NCBI GenBank assembly: GCA_963727535.1
Contig: CAVSGR010000001.1
Span: 682,001-746,000, forward strand
Length of the DNA stretch: 64,000 nt
From: RBG-16-34-14 sp963727535
GTDB taxonomy: Bacteria; Bacteroidota; Ignavibacteria; Ignavibacteriales; Ignavibacteriaceae
Direction: 5' to 3'
The translations under genes were made by a program, and so were the position numbers. Every line of letters begins with the position of its first letter. Position 1 is the first letter of the stretch. The notes beneath the pieces are model-generated. The model searched no databases and was not told the DNA's origin. It saw only the letters and a list, made by a program, of their open reading frames with translations. Below are positions 36,489-46,250 of the stretch, one piece after another.

Positions 36489-39400
36489 TCAATACCTAAC
36501 TCTTAATCCAAGATTAGCAGTCAGGCCATAGTTCTGTATGTTTGTAAATCCATTTATTGACCTTTGTATACCACTAGTATTTTCATTATTTAAATTATTA
36601 ACATTTAGGATTAACTCGCTATTGAACCATGGAAATTTCTGGCTGGCCTGAAAATCTATCCGGAAATAGTCTTTTGTGAATGAATCAAGCTCCGGATTGA
36701 TTCCACCATTTCCAGTAGCTCTATTAGACTGAAAGAGAAAAGAAATCCTGGCTGAAAATCCCTTGTAATCGTACCCAAGCGATGAGTTTAGAGTATGATC
36801 AGGTTGATCAATCAATCTACCTGTAGAGGAACTGTCGACAAGGAAAAATATAGTTTTTGCATCACGACCTGTTCCTTCAATTCTTCTACCAAGACTATAA
36901 TATGGAAATTTGGTATCAGAAAAAATGCGGGTGTAATTAATACTAAAAACAATATTATTAAATGGTTCAGGCAAATACCAGAAATTGTGCTGGAAGTCGA
37001 TTTCAATTCCTTTTACAGTTGCTTCATATGGATTATTCAATGGTTTAATAACTGTCGCATCCGATTTTCCTGTAGAAGCATTGATAGTCGGGGTTACTAC
37101 TGGGGCCCCATTACGGAAAATCTGGTAATTGGAAAGTTTGTCAATTCCGGCATCTTCAGCTACATCGATTCTATAGCTGGCAGTATAAACAAAGCCATCC
37201 ACTGTTTTATAGAAACCGCCTACGGTGAAAAGTCCTAATTTGTTTGCATAAAACGTAAAGTTTAAGTCATGGTTAAAAGCTTTAGCAGGTTTCAAATCAG
37301 GATTTCCCGCAAAGATTTGATTATTCTGCGTAACAGTGAATTTTGGGGTAAGTGAGCTGAAATCAGGTCTGGACAGAGTTTGCGTGTAAGCATAACGTAT
37401 ATCCATCCAACTGAGTGGAGAATATTTTACCTGCACCATAGGAAGCAGGTAATCATTTTTTGAATTAGAAGTAGTATCATACATTACCTGCGACTGAGCA
37501 TTCCTCTGGTCCTTAGCATTATATGCAAAATAATCGTCGTTCACCTTTTCGTAACGTACTCCACCAACTACCATAAAATCAAGAAAATTAACTTTCGACA
37601 TTGCATAAGCTGCGTAGTAATTATCATGATAATTATAATCGTTGGTAAGGCGCTGATATGGTCCGTTATACCAACCGCCAACTGCTCCTGAACTAAGACT
37701 TGCATCGGATGCATCGAATGCAGGATTACCAATAATATAATTCATAATATCACTCAAAACACCAGGGCTGGCAGCGTAAAAAAGAGGTCCATAAGTATTA
37801 TCTATAAAAGGGTCATAAAGATCTTTATTACCATCCTTGAAATAAATGCCAGTAAAATCTCCCTGGGCATCTGTTGATATCCCATACTTGTTCTTGAGTG
37901 TCCTCATTAAGACAGATTTAATACTATTATCAGTAGCATTAGCATTTCCATCGAATCCTAAATAAGGAGCTTCCTGATCAGTGGAAATTGATTGCCTATC
38001 AAATTGACCACCGAATTTAAAGAACCCACTTAAAGAATTACTAAAATTAAAGGGAATTTGAAAATCTGCTTTGTAAGTATATTTATTATCTTCATAATCG
38101 TTGCTAAATAAATTTCCGCTTCTTAATACGACAGAGGAATCTAATCTAAAGGTAGGAAGAAGATAAGTAAGTTGATCGGGAGTTATATTATCACGCGGTT
38201 CACCAGCCTTCAATGCAGTAACCTGGTTGAAATTTACTACACGTGATTTATCCAATTTGTTTTCCGCAACATTATAGGTAGCTGATAAATCTGCAGATAT
38301 AAATCCAAGATCATATTTAAACTTTAAAGAATGCATCCGTTGATCAATATTATTTTCACCAACACGCATCGTCCAGTTCAACCTGCCGCCTGCATAATCA
38401 ATTGTTTGCTGATGATCAGTAAAACCTGAATTTATTCTTGCCAATAAATTAATAAGCTTAATAGAACCATTAGGGAGTTTATAATCAAGGATTAAATTTC
38501 CACCATAACGGTTTCTTGTTTCTATATGCCTGTCAAATGTAACACTATTTACATTTACAGGACGATACCCTGTTGCAGGATCTATATAAGTTGCGCCAGC
38601 AGCAATACCGTAACCTGCATTCAAATTGTCTGCATTTCGGTCATAAGATTCAGCATTTAGAAGTGCATATACTCCAAGATTATCATTAAAAAAGCGGTCA
38701 CTTCCGGAAGCTACAACTTTGTAATTACCATAGGTTTTACTTTTTGCAGTATAACCCTGCTGCCATGAAAAATCATAATGAACCTGAGAAGGAGCTTCCC
38801 TTAATTCCATATTTACTGTTCCGCCAATTGAATTAGCATTCATATCTGGCGTAAGCGATTTGTATACAGAAATCATCTTTAACATATAGGGAGATATCAT
38901 TGTCAGATCCACACTACGGTCATTTTGTACACCGCCAGTAGATACATAGGTGTCTGACGTAAGTCCAATACTTGAACTCCCTGTTGAAGAAAGCCTGACT
39001 CCTTCAACCTCGATAGCATTATACTTAGGTGATAATCCACGAATAATTACCTTATTGTCTTCACCAGAACTTTGCGTTGTTGCAATGCCGGGTAAACGGC
39101 TTAGTGCCGAGGCAGCGTTAAAATCAGGTAGCTGCTGTATTTTTTGTTCCGAAACAACATTACTTATTTTATCGGAGGAAAGCTGCTGGTTAATTGCCTG
39201 TAGTTGTCCCTGAGCCTGACCGGTTACTACTACTTCTTGACCCTCAACAGCAGTGGCTGAAAGTTGAAAATCTATTTCTAAAGTTCTGTTTGCAGTAATT
39301 TCAAGCTCCATAGTCTGCGGTTGATACCCAACATAAGAAACCGTAACGGTTTGTTTTCCCTCCGGTATGTTACGGAGTATAAATTGTCCATCAAGATTAC

Positions 39401-39584
39401 TAGCTGAACCTATACTCGTTCCCTCTACAATAATATTGGCTCCAGGCAACTCATCTTTGCTAGTTTTGTCATACACTGTACCTTTAATAGACCCGGTTCC
39501 TTGCGCAAATAATTGTTGTAAACCAAATATCGATATAAATAAACTTATTGTTAATAGTTTCTTAAACGTATTTTTAAGGAACAT
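36489..39584 (-). CDS. TonB-dependent outer-membrane receptor
   Basis: A 1031-residue receptor with a signal peptide (LFISIFGLQQLFAQ). A carboxypeptidase-regulatory-like beta domain spans about 30-115 (GTGSIKGTVYDKTSKDELPG, DGQFILRNIPEGKQTV), and the plug about 140-265 (VVSEQKIQQLPDFNAASALS, VIIRGLSPKYN, SIGGTVNMELREAP). The rest is a 22-strand-type barrel ending in LGLRVRY, with a terminal aromatic residue as usual. The plug pattern resembles the TonB-Xanth-Caul type receptors that work without SusD. No SusD gene is adjacent; a beta-helix T9SS protein follows instead. Position next to xylose genes suggests uptake of xylo-oligosaccharides. An AGGAGG site supports the start. Confidence 0.92.
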   Translation of the reverse strand: MFLKNTFKKLLTISLFISIFGLQQLFAQGTGSIKGTVYDKTSKDELPGANIIVEGTSIGSASNLDGQFILRNIPEGKQTVTVSYVGYQPQTMELEITANRTLEIDFQLSATAVEGQEVVVTGQAQGQLQAINQQLSSDKISNVVSEQKIQQLPDFNAASALSRLPGIATTQSSGEDNKVIIRGLSPKYNAIEVEGVRLSSTGSSSIGLTSDTYVSTGGVQNDRSVDLTMISPYMLKMISVYKSLTPDMNANSIGGTVNMELREAPSQVHYDFSWQQGYTAKSKTYGNYKVVASGSDRFFNDNLGVYALLNAESYDRNADNLNAGYGIAAGATYIDPATGYRPVNVNSVTFDRHIETRNRYGGNLILDYKLPNGSIKLINLLARINSGFTDHQQTIDYAGGRLNWTMRVGENNIDQRMHSLKFKYDLGFISADLSATYNVAENKLDKSRVVNFNQVTALKAGEPRDNITPDQLTYLLPTFRLDSSVVLRSGNLFSNDYEDNKYTYKADFQIPFNFSNSLSGFFKFGGQFDRQSISTDQEAPYLGFDGNANATDNSIKSVLMRTLKNKYGISTDAQGDFTGIYFKDGNKDLYDPFIDNTYGPLFYAASPGVLSDIMNYIIGNPAFDASDASLSSGAVGGWYNGPYQRLTNDYNYHDNYYAAYAMSKVNFLDFMVVGGVRYEKVNDDYFAYNAKDQRNAQSQVMYDTTSNSKNDYLLPMVQVKYSPLSWMDIRYAYTQTLSRPDFSSLTPKFTVTQNNQIFAGNPDLKPAKAFNHDLNFTFYANKLGLFTVGGFYKTVDGFVYTASYRIDVAEDAGIDKLSNYQIFRNGAPVVTPTINASTGKSDATVIKPLNNPYEATVKGIEIDFQHNFWYLPEPFNNIVFSINYTRIFSDTKFPYYSLGRRIEGTGRDAKTIFFLVDSSSTGRLIDQPDHTLNSSLGYDYKGFSARISFLFQSNRATGNGGINPELDSFTKDYFRIDFQASQKFPWFNSELILNVNNLNNENTSGIQRSINGFTNIQNYGLTANLGLRVRY

Positions 39585-39738
39585 ATTAGCCTCCTATTGA
39601 ATTTTTATTTTGTAACATTTTTGTATTAAAAAATATTCTACCAATCGAATATCTAACATCTTTTATTCTATGAATGGAACACATCTCTATAAATATAATT
39701 TTGTTTTTTGAACATAATTTCAATATCAAAACTTCACA

Positions 39739-40866
39739 TTAATTATTTTGGTTCTCAACTATCTTTAAAACTGCATCATAAGCCGGTTTTGGATTTCCAT
39801 TTCGATCAAACAATAAAGGATAACTAGTTCTTCCGAAAACTGGCCAATTGTTAAGCCAGGAATCTCTATCTGTAACTCCCCATAATGTTACACGACTCAT
39901 ACTCTTACTGTTGTGTACAAACACACTAAACAAATCAGCATATCTTTCAGCTAATAATTTTTGAACTGAATCTGGAAGTTCGTTCTTATAAGGATTCAAT
40001 TTTTCTCGTGCTTCTACATTAAGCGATATATCTGCACCCCTGTTAAAAGTTGCCTGAGGAAGAACATCAATATCTAACTCTGTAACCATTACCTTAATTC
40101 CCAATTCAGCAAATGCCTTTATTGAAGAATCTAGTTGAGAAGTTGTAGGCCAATCCATTTTATAATGTCCTTGTAACCCAACACCTGATATTTTAATTCC
40201 TTTTGATTGAAGGTTCTTTATCAACTTTATAGCACCATTACGTTTTGGTACATTGGCTAACGAATAATCATTATAATATAATTCTGCGTCCGGATCGGCT
40301 TCATAAGCATATTGAAAAGCTTTTTCTATATAATCTTCACCTATTATTTTCATCCATTGTGTCTGACGTAAAGTTCCATCTTCATTAAGGGCTTCGTTCA
40401 CTACATCCCAACCGTTTATTTTTCCTTTATATCTTCCAACAACAGTTTGAATATGATCACGCATTCTATTCAATAATGTTTCTCTATCTACAGCATTTCC
40501 TTTATCATCTTGAAAAACCTGTCTTGGCACCTGGCTATGCCATATAAGTGTATGACCTACTATAAACATATTATTTTTTTGACCAAATTCAACATAACTA
40601 TCAGCATTTTTGAAATTGTATGAATCCGGCTGTGGATGAATATTCATCCACTTTAATGCATTTTCTGGTGAAATAGAATTAAATTGTTCTTTAACAATAG
40701 CATCGGCAAGTGTATCCCTGCCGGTAAATTGAAACTGGTTGAGTGCAGCCCCGATCAGAAAACTATTTTTAAAAGCATCCTTCAAAACGGGCTGTCCTTT
40801 TGCAGGTATAATCATTAGTAGGACAATAGGAATCCAGTTCAAATTATTTTGCAACCTAAACTTCAT
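39739..40866 (-). CDS. GH10 endo-1,4-beta-xylanase
   Basis: A single-domain GH10 xylanase of 375 residues with a signal peptide ending PAKGQ. The barrel shows FNSISPENALKWMNIHPQ, HTLIWHSQVP, Glu158 in WDVVNEAL (acid/base) and Glu263 in VMVTELDID (nucleophile). There is no binding module or T9SS domain, so it probably trims xylo-oligosaccharides in the periplasm. Its ATG overlaps the stop of the MFS symporter gene by four bases (ATGA), indicating translational coupling and joint expression with uptake. Confidence 0.95.
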   Translation of the reverse strand: MKFRLQNNLNWIPIVLLMIIPAKGQPVLKDAFKNSFLIGAALNQFQFTGRDTLADAIVKEQFNSISPENALKWMNIHPQPDSYNFKNADSYVEFGQKNNMFIVGHTLIWHSQVPRQVFQDDKGNAVDRETLLNRMRDHIQTVVGRYKGKINGWDVVNEALNEDGTLRQTQWMKIIGEDYIEKAFQYAYEADPDAELYYNDYSLANVPKRNGAIKLIKNLQSKGIKISGVGLQGHYKMDWPTTSQLDSSIKAFAELGIKVMVTELDIDVLPQATFNRGADISLNVEAREKLNPYKNELPDSVQKLLAERYADLFSVFVHNSKSMSRVTLWGVTDRDSWLNNWPVFGRTSYPLLFDRNGNPKPAYDAVLKIVENQNN

Positions 40867-42263
40867 GCTTCTACTTCCAAACGTCTGTCAGCTAAGTCTT
40901 CTTCTATTTTAATCATCATTTTATTTGTAAGCGGATAGAAAAACATTAAGGCACCACCTACGATACCAAAAATTGCAGGTAGTATGCTTATTAATAATAG
41001 TATTCCATTCATTGATTCAGAGGTTTGGGTAATATTTGGTACAAAATCATTAGCTGCAAGTACCCAACCTATAATTGCTCCACCTAACGTCAATCCAAGT
41101 TTAAGCGCAAATAATGATGCTGCCATAATCAACCCGGTTGCTCTTCTTCCGAATTTCCACTCACCATAATCAGCCGTATCTGTGTACATTGCCCATTGTA
41201 AAACTGAAACAACACCGAAGAAAAATGTTAGAATAAAGTTTAATAAGTATATAATTACAAGGCTATCAGGAGGCAGGAAAAAATAAATAGCACCTAAAAT
41301 TGAACTTATTGATAAAAAACCACCGTAAACCAATCGTTTATTCAGCTTCTTTGTAAACTTATGTGTAAAGATTGCCCCTATAATACCGGCTACTGAACCG
41401 GAAGTGAAAAATATTGTTGTAAGAAATTCAATTGAAAGATGAGATGTACTTCCAAAGAAAGTAAAATCCTGTTCCTGGATATAATATTTGACATAATAGG
41501 TGACTGAACCACTCCGGATAACAATAAATATCAATTGAAATACTGTGGCTAAACCAATTATTACCCATGGTTTATTGGTAAATAAATCTTTTATATCCTG
41601 TCTGAAATTCGACTTTTGTTCTTTGGGTGGAACTACTCTTTCCTTAGTTGTAAAGAAAACAACTGAAAATAATGCAAACGCCAATCCGCCAAGACACGCA
41701 ACCGCCCATGGCCATCCAACTGATGCATCACCATCGCCAAAATATTTCACAAGGTAGAGAATTGTGCTTTGAACTGTAAATTGACCTATAAATGCAGCAA
41801 CAAAACGATATGATGATAATTTTGTTCTTTCAACATTACTTGAAGTCATTACACCCATAAGAGCAGAGTAGGGTACATTTATCGCAGTATAGAACATCAT
41901 CATTACTGTATAAGTAAGATACGCATAAATGAGCTTGCCGGTATCCTGAAACTCGGGGGTTATGAAAGTTAAAATACTAACAACAGTGAAAGGCAAACCT
42001 ACCCAGAGCAGGTACGGTCTGTATTTTCCCCAGCGTGTGTTTGTTCTGTCAGCAATCATACCCATAATTGGGTCATTGATTGCATCCCATAAGCGGGTAA
42101 CTAAAAACATAACGCTTAAAGCAGCAGCAGGAAGACCAAAAACATCTGTATAAAAAATTGGTATAAAGCTCATCACAATTTGGAAATACAGATTCGATGC
42201 AGTATCGCCTACGCTATACCCAATTTTTTCTTTTAAGGACAGTTTTTCAGTAATTGCTTGCAC
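40863..42263 (-). CDS. GPH-family MFS symporter for xylosides
   Basis: A glycoside-pentoside-hexuronide:cation symporter with about 12 membrane segments. The family signature RLWDAINDPIMGMIADRTNT followed by RWGKYRPY lies after the second helix, and SVGDTASNLYFQI precedes helix 1. Likely moves xylo-oligosaccharides or xylose with Na+ or H+ across the inner membrane; substrate is inferred from GH3, xylose isomerase and GH10 neighbours. The start is GTG, preceded by CCGAGGGTG. It follows GH3 after 59 bases. Confidence 0.9.
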   Translation of the reverse strand: MQAITEKLSLKEKIGYSVGDTASNLYFQIVMSFIPIFYTDVFGLPAAALSVMFLVTRLWDAINDPIMGMIADRTNTRWGKYRPYLLWVGLPFTVVSILTFITPEFQDTGKLIYAYLTYTVMMMFYTAINVPYSALMGVMTSSNVERTKLSSYRFVAAFIGQFTVQSTILYLVKYFGDGDASVGWPWAVACLGGLAFALFSVVFFTTKERVVPPKEQKSNFRQDIKDLFTNKPWVIIGLATVFQLIFIVIRSGSVTYYVKYYIQEQDFTFFGSTSHLSIEFLTTIFFTSGSVAGIIGAIFTHKFTKKLNKRLVYGGFLSISSILGAIYFFLPPDSLVIIYLLNFILTFFFGVVSVLQWAMYTDTADYGEWKFGRRATGLIMAASLFALKLGLTLGGAIIGWVLAANDFVPNITQTSESMNGILLLISILPAIFGIVGGALMFFYPLTNKMMIKIEEDLADRRLEVEA

Positions 42264-42322
42264 TCTTACACCCTCGGATTTGTTGCTATGTAAATTACTT
42301 TACTCTGGCTTCTGCCTCAACG

Positions 42323-44644
42323 CTATTTTACATGGAGCAAAACTTTCGTTAAATCTTCATCTCGTGAAGAATTTCCTATCATTATCTCAAAATCACCTGG
42401 TTCAACAACATATTTCATATCTATATTAGTAAAAGCTAAATGTTCGGGTGAAATAGAAAAACTAACCGTTTTGGTTTCATTTGTCTTCAATTTTATTTTC
42501 TTGAATCCCCTTAATTCTTTTACTGGCCTTGTTACAGAGCTGACAACATCACGGATATACATTTGAACAACTTCCGAACCTTCATAAGTTCCTGTATTTT
42601 TGACATCAACCATCACTCTGGTAGATTCCCCCGAATTTATATTATTGTTTTCAAGTCTTAAATTTTCAAACTTAAAATTAGTATAACTTAATCCAAAACC
42701 AAAATGAAATAAAGGTTTTATGTCCTGTGAAATATAATCGAGAAATTGAGCACTTGGCTTGTGATTATAATACATAGGTAATTGTCCAGCGGACTTAGGA
42801 ACTGTAATAGTAAGTTTCCCGGATGGATTCACATCACCAAAAATAACATCAGCTGCAGCAGTGCCTGTCTCCTGTCCCATATACCATCCCTCTATTATAG
42901 CCGGAACTTTCTCAACTAATTTATTAATAGATAGTGGACGACCATTCATCAAGTATAGAACAACAGGTTTACCTAAAGCTATAATTGATTCTGCCAATTC
43001 ATTCTGTTCACCGAATAAATCCAGAGTCATATTATCGCCAATATGCTCTTTTGCCCAGGCTTCGCGGCAGAGATGTTCATTTTCTCCCAAGGCAAGAATA
43101 ATTACTTCAGCATTCTTAGCAATTTCAACAGCCTCTTTAATCAATTCAAGATTTTCTTCTCTGGAAGCAAATTTAATCTCATTGTTTTTCCAGTTAAAAT
43201 AGCTGGTCGTTGTATTTGTAGTTAATTTACAACCTTGAGCAAACAAAACCTCTGCATTATTATCAACTTTTTTCTTAATGCCATCTAACAAACTTACCTT
43301 TTCATAAGGTTCACCGGAATATCCTCCGAAGTATAAATCTTTAGCGCACGGACCTACTACAGCAATTTTTTTATATTTATTTATTGAGAGAGGAAGAAGA
43401 GTATTACCATTTGGAAGCAAATCATTTTTAAGTAACACGATAGATTCCCTTGCAGCTTGCAATGCTAATTCTTTGTGTTTAGAATTTTTGCTTACTTCAA
43501 TAGCATCACTTACATCTATATATGGATTTTCAAATAAACCAAGTTCGAATTTTAATCTTAAAGTCTGAGATACCGCTTTGTCAATATCCTCTAACTTAAC
43601 TTTCCCTTCTTCCAATAGTTCTATCAAGTACTTGTAATAATTAGCTTTAGGAAATTCAAACTGAACACCTGCATTGAAGGCAATTGATGCAGCACTCTTT
43701 TCATTCTCGGCAACTGATTCCTTTAGCAAAATCTGGTTAATAGCAAAATAATCAGCGACTACCATGCCCTCAAAGCCTAATTCTTTTCTCAAAACATCCT
43801 TTATCAACCATTTATTTGCGTGGGAAGGAACTCCATCAATTTCATTATAGGAAGGCATTACTGCGACAGGTTTTACTTTATCAATACACATTTTAAAAGG
43901 AGCCAAATGATAATCACGTAAAACACGCAAGGAATAATTTGCTGGTCCCTGGTTTTGTCCTCCTTCAGGTTCTCCATGACCCAAAAGATGTTTCAAGGTA
44001 GCTGCAACGTGATTGTCAGAAACTGTCCCATCATCATTTCCCTGTAAACCTTTTACTGCTGCACATCCCAGTACACCATTCAAATAAGGATCCTCACCAT
44101 ATGTTTCTTCAACTCTTCCCCATCTTGGATCGCGGCAAACATCAATTACGGGAGATAAAGCATGGTGTGTACCTCTTGAACGCATTTCATGAGCAACAAT
44201 ATTATATACTTTTTCAAAAAGAATGGGATCCCAAGAACTTGCTAAACCAATTGCCTGCGGAAATACAGTCGAATTGGGACGCATCAACCCATGCTGTCCT
44301 TCATCTACAAATATAGCTGGAATTCCTAGTCGTGTTTCTTCGACGAGATATTTTTGAATTCTATTTCTTAATGCAACAATTTCTTTTATTCCAAGAGTAG
44401 AAGGATGAACAGAATTGCATCCGTTTCCAAATATTTCTTTCATCTTAGATGGATCGCTCAAAATTTCTTCGCTGAAATCTTCAATCCCATCATTCCAAAG
44501 CCCCATTAGTTGAGCAATTTTTTCTTCGATCGTCATCCGACTTAACAGATCTGAGACTCTTTCATCAATAGAAAGTTTCGAATCTTTATAATCGAGGACT
44601 TCTTCCTGCCCTAATGTTTCACTAACAGTAGATTTTTCTGTCAT
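42323..44644 (-). CDS. Cytoplasmic GH3 beta-xylosidase/beta-glucosidase
   Basis: A GH3 enzyme with no signal peptide, so it acts on imported oligosaccharides. The N-terminal barrel has SPVIDVCRDPRWGRVEETYG and LGFEGMVVADYFAI with the nucleophile Asp near residue 298. The C-terminal sandwich has GPCAKDLYFGGYSGEP and ALGENEHLCREAW with a candidate acid/base Glu. A fibronectin-III-like domain closes it (MIGNSSRDEDL). Beta-xylosidase is favoured by the xylose operon. An in-frame TTG two codons upstream directly abuts the xylA stop; the ATG is chosen here. Either way the genes are coupled. Confidence 0.93.
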   Translation of the reverse strand: MTEKSTVSETLGQEEVLDYKDSKLSIDERVSDLLSRMTIEEKIAQLMGLWNDGIEDFSEEILSDPSKMKEIFGNGCNSVHPSTLGIKEIVALRNRIQKYLVEETRLGIPAIFVDEGQHGLMRPNSTVFPQAIGLASSWDPILFEKVYNIVAHEMRSRGTHHALSPVIDVCRDPRWGRVEETYGEDPYLNGVLGCAAVKGLQGNDDGTVSDNHVAATLKHLLGHGEPEGGQNQGPANYSLRVLRDYHLAPFKMCIDKVKPVAVMPSYNEIDGVPSHANKWLIKDVLRKELGFEGMVVADYFAINQILLKESVAENEKSAASIAFNAGVQFEFPKANYYKYLIELLEEGKVKLEDIDKAVSQTLRLKFELGLFENPYIDVSDAIEVSKNSKHKELALQAARESIVLLKNDLLPNGNTLLPLSINKYKKIAVVGPCAKDLYFGGYSGEPYEKVSLLDGIKKKVDNNAEVLFAQGCKLTTNTTTSYFNWKNNEIKFASREENLELIKEAVEIAKNAEVIILALGENEHLCREAWAKEHIGDNMTLDLFGEQNELAESIIALGKPVVLYLMNGRPLSINKLVEKVPAIIEGWYMGQETGTAAADVIFGDVNPSGKLTITVPKSAGQLPMYYNHKPSAQFLDYISQDIKPLFHFGFGLSYTNFKFENLRLENNNINSGESTRVMVDVKNTGTYEGSEVVQMYIRDVVSSVTRPVKELRGFKKIKLKTNETKTVSFSISPEHLAFTNIDMKYVVEPGDFEIMIGNSSRDEDLTKVLLHVK

Positions 44645-44650
44645 AGACAA

Positions 44651-45340
44651 CTAACTAATGTATGAATTAATAATGTTCTCCAACATCTCCTGTCTCCCAC
44701 TTTCTAAAACAGGAGTCCCTTGTTTAAGAGCCCATTTTTCTACTTCTTCGAGTCCTGCTTTTCCACTCATAATTCTAGCACCAATACCGGAACTATAACT
44801 ACTATATCTTTGTTTTACAAAATCACTTAATGCTTTATCATCAATAATTTTTTGTGCAATTAAAAGTCCTCTGGCAAATGTATCCATTCCTCCTATATGA
44901 GCATGGAAAAGATCGGTAGGATCAGTTGAACTTCGTCTTACTTTTGCATCGAAATTAAGTCCGCCTTTACCTAATCCGTTTTGGTTCAATATTATCATCA
45001 TCGCCATTGTTGTACTGTAAATATCTGTAGGAAACTGATCAGTATCCCAGCCCAACATTAAATCGCCACGATTTGCATCAACACTGCCAAGTTTTCCTGC
45101 AGCTGAAGCAACGGCTAATTCATGCTCAAAAGTATGACCGGCTAGAGTTGCATGATTCGCTTCTAAGTTTAGTTTGAAGTCATCATACAAACCATGCTCT
45201 TTTAAAAAGTATAATGTTGTTGCTGCATCAAAATCATATTGATGTTTTGACGGCTCGGCTGGTTTTGGCTCAATTAAGAATTGTCCTTTAAAACCAATTT
45301 TCTTTTTATAGTCAAGAGCCATATGAAAGAACCGCGCCAT
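44651..45340 (-). CDS. xylA: Xylose isomerase, C-terminal part (part 2 of 2)
   Basis: Continues xylA with the metal-site block LIEPKPAEPSKHQYDFDAAT, then LEANHATLAGHTFEHE, DANRGDLMLGWDTDQFPTD and GGLNFDAKVRR, all standard for xylose isomerase. Restoring one A in TTTAAAAGAG gives LKREQEQMARFFHMALDYKK with no break, so this is not a separate gene. The stop abuts the GH3 gene. The combined length of about 440 residues matches the family. Confidence 0.92.
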   Translation of the reverse strand: MARFFHMALDYKKKIGFKGQFLIEPKPAEPSKHQYDFDAATTLYFLKEHGLYDDFKLNLEANHATLAGHTFEHELAVASAAGKLGSVDANRGDLMLGWDTDQFPTDIYSTTMAMMIILNQNGLGKGGLNFDAKVRRSSTDPTDLFHAHIGGMDTFARGLLIAQKIIDDKALSDFVKQRYSSYSSGIGARIMSGKAGLEEVEKWALKQGTPVLESGRQEMLENIINSYIS

Positions 45341-45975
45341 TTGTTCTTGTTCTCTTTTAAATCAGTATTTAAAAGAGTTTCATAACCTTCACGCCCACCC
45401 CAAAACACATAATTCTCACCGCCTAATTCTTTTGTTGCATCAATCGCATTTTTAATTTGAACTGCAGCGTTAGCCATTACGTGTGCATTTGGACTCGTAC
45501 CTGCACCTTGTGAGTATATTGGATTACCAAATAAATTAGCTGTTCCCCATAAAAGTTTAACTCCCGTTTCTTTCTGAAAACCTTTTGCATAATTAACAAT
45601 CGTCTCCAGGTTCTTGCAACTCTGAGAAAGTGTTTCACCTTCAGGGGCAATATCTCTGTCGTGAAAGCAATAATAGTCAACACCAAGTTTTTGAAAAAAT
45701 TCAAATGCAGCATCCATTGTTTCCTTGGCTCGGTCAATCGGATCAGAAGCTTTATGCCATTCACGGTTAAAGCTTGGATCTCCAAACATATCCTTGCCAT
45801 TACCCATAAATGAATGCCAGTATGCAATAGAAAACCTGAGATGTTCTCCCATTGTTTTCTTGCCGACTTTCTGTTTTTTGTTATAATACTTAAATGCTAA
45901 AGGATTTTTTGAATCTTTACCTTCAAACTTAATTTGGTCCCTTACTTTGGGGAAATATTTATTAGTAGTTTTCAC
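45274..45975 (-). CDS. xylA: Xylose isomerase, N-terminal part (part 1 of 2)
   Basis: Converts D-xylose to D-xylulose in the cytoplasm. FKYYNKKQKVGKKTMGEHLR, YYCFHDRDIAPEGETL (catalytic His and Asp) and FWGGREGYETLLNTD are hallmark segments. The start is GTG (VKTTNKYFP). The frame then fails in an A run near 45356, where four A replace an expected five. It is the first gene of the xylA-GH3-MFS-GH10 operon, and the upstream gap carries a promoter and a LacI-type operator. Confidence 0.92.
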   Translation of the reverse strand: MKTTNKYFPKVRDQIKFEGKDSKNPLAFKYYNKKQKVGKKTMGEHLRFSIAYWHSFMGNGKDMFGDPSFNREWHKASDPIDRAKETMDAAFEFFQKLGVDYYCFHDRDIAPEGETLSQSCKNLETIVNYAKGFQKETGVKLLWGTANLFGNPIYSQGAGTSPNAHVMANAAVQIKNAIDATKELGGENYVFWGGREGYETLLNTDLKENKNKWRGSFIWLLTIKRKLVLKDNS

Positions 45976-46090
45976 TTTATTCTTTTATTTGTTAGGTGGA
46001 TAGAAGAGATTTTTTATAAAAAATAACACGAAAGAGTAACCTTCAGGATCATTATTTTTTTATCGAATTTTCCTACATGTTCAAATTAAT

Positions 46091-46104
46091 TTGAACCGTT
46101 TTAA
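46091..46104. promoter_or_regulatory. LacI-type operator upstream of xylA
   Basis: TTGAACCGTTTTAA is a dyad around a central CG, as LacI-family proteins prefer, and matches the site before lacI at 13 of 14 bases. It abuts the -10 element, so a bound repressor would block xylA transcription. A perfect 18-base palindrome (GTTCAAATT-AATTTGAAC) overlaps it at 46079-46096. Confidence 0.65.
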
Positions 46105-46131
46105 TATTGCAATATTTACTCTTAATGTCAA
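46103..46131 (-). promoter_or_regulatory. Putative xylA promoter
   Basis: On the minus strand TTGACA is followed after 17 bases by AATATT, a sigma-70-like pair. It lies about 130-155 bases upstream of the xylA GTG. This differs from the TTTG/TAnnTTTG promoter known in many Bacteroidota. Confidence 0.5.
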
Positions 46132-46250
46132 TAAATAATTTCACTGCTTAATTATTTAATTTATGAAGTAACTGTGGGGGAAATCTTTATAAATTAACTA
46201 ATAACATATTTTTTTCAGCAATTCTTATTAACCTGAAGTTATGTTCAGAA

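Noticed and set aside
36795..37238. Plus-strand open frame of 147 codons inside the receptor gene
   Set aside because: It lies antisense within a well-supported TonB-dependent receptor, has no ribosome site or recognisable domain, and is a shadow of that gene's codon pattern.
45274..45975. Programmed ribosomal frameshifting as the reason for the split genes
   Set aside because: The split sites are unrelated in sequence, lack a common slippery heptamer and downstream structure, and occur in unrelated families, so single-base errors fit better.
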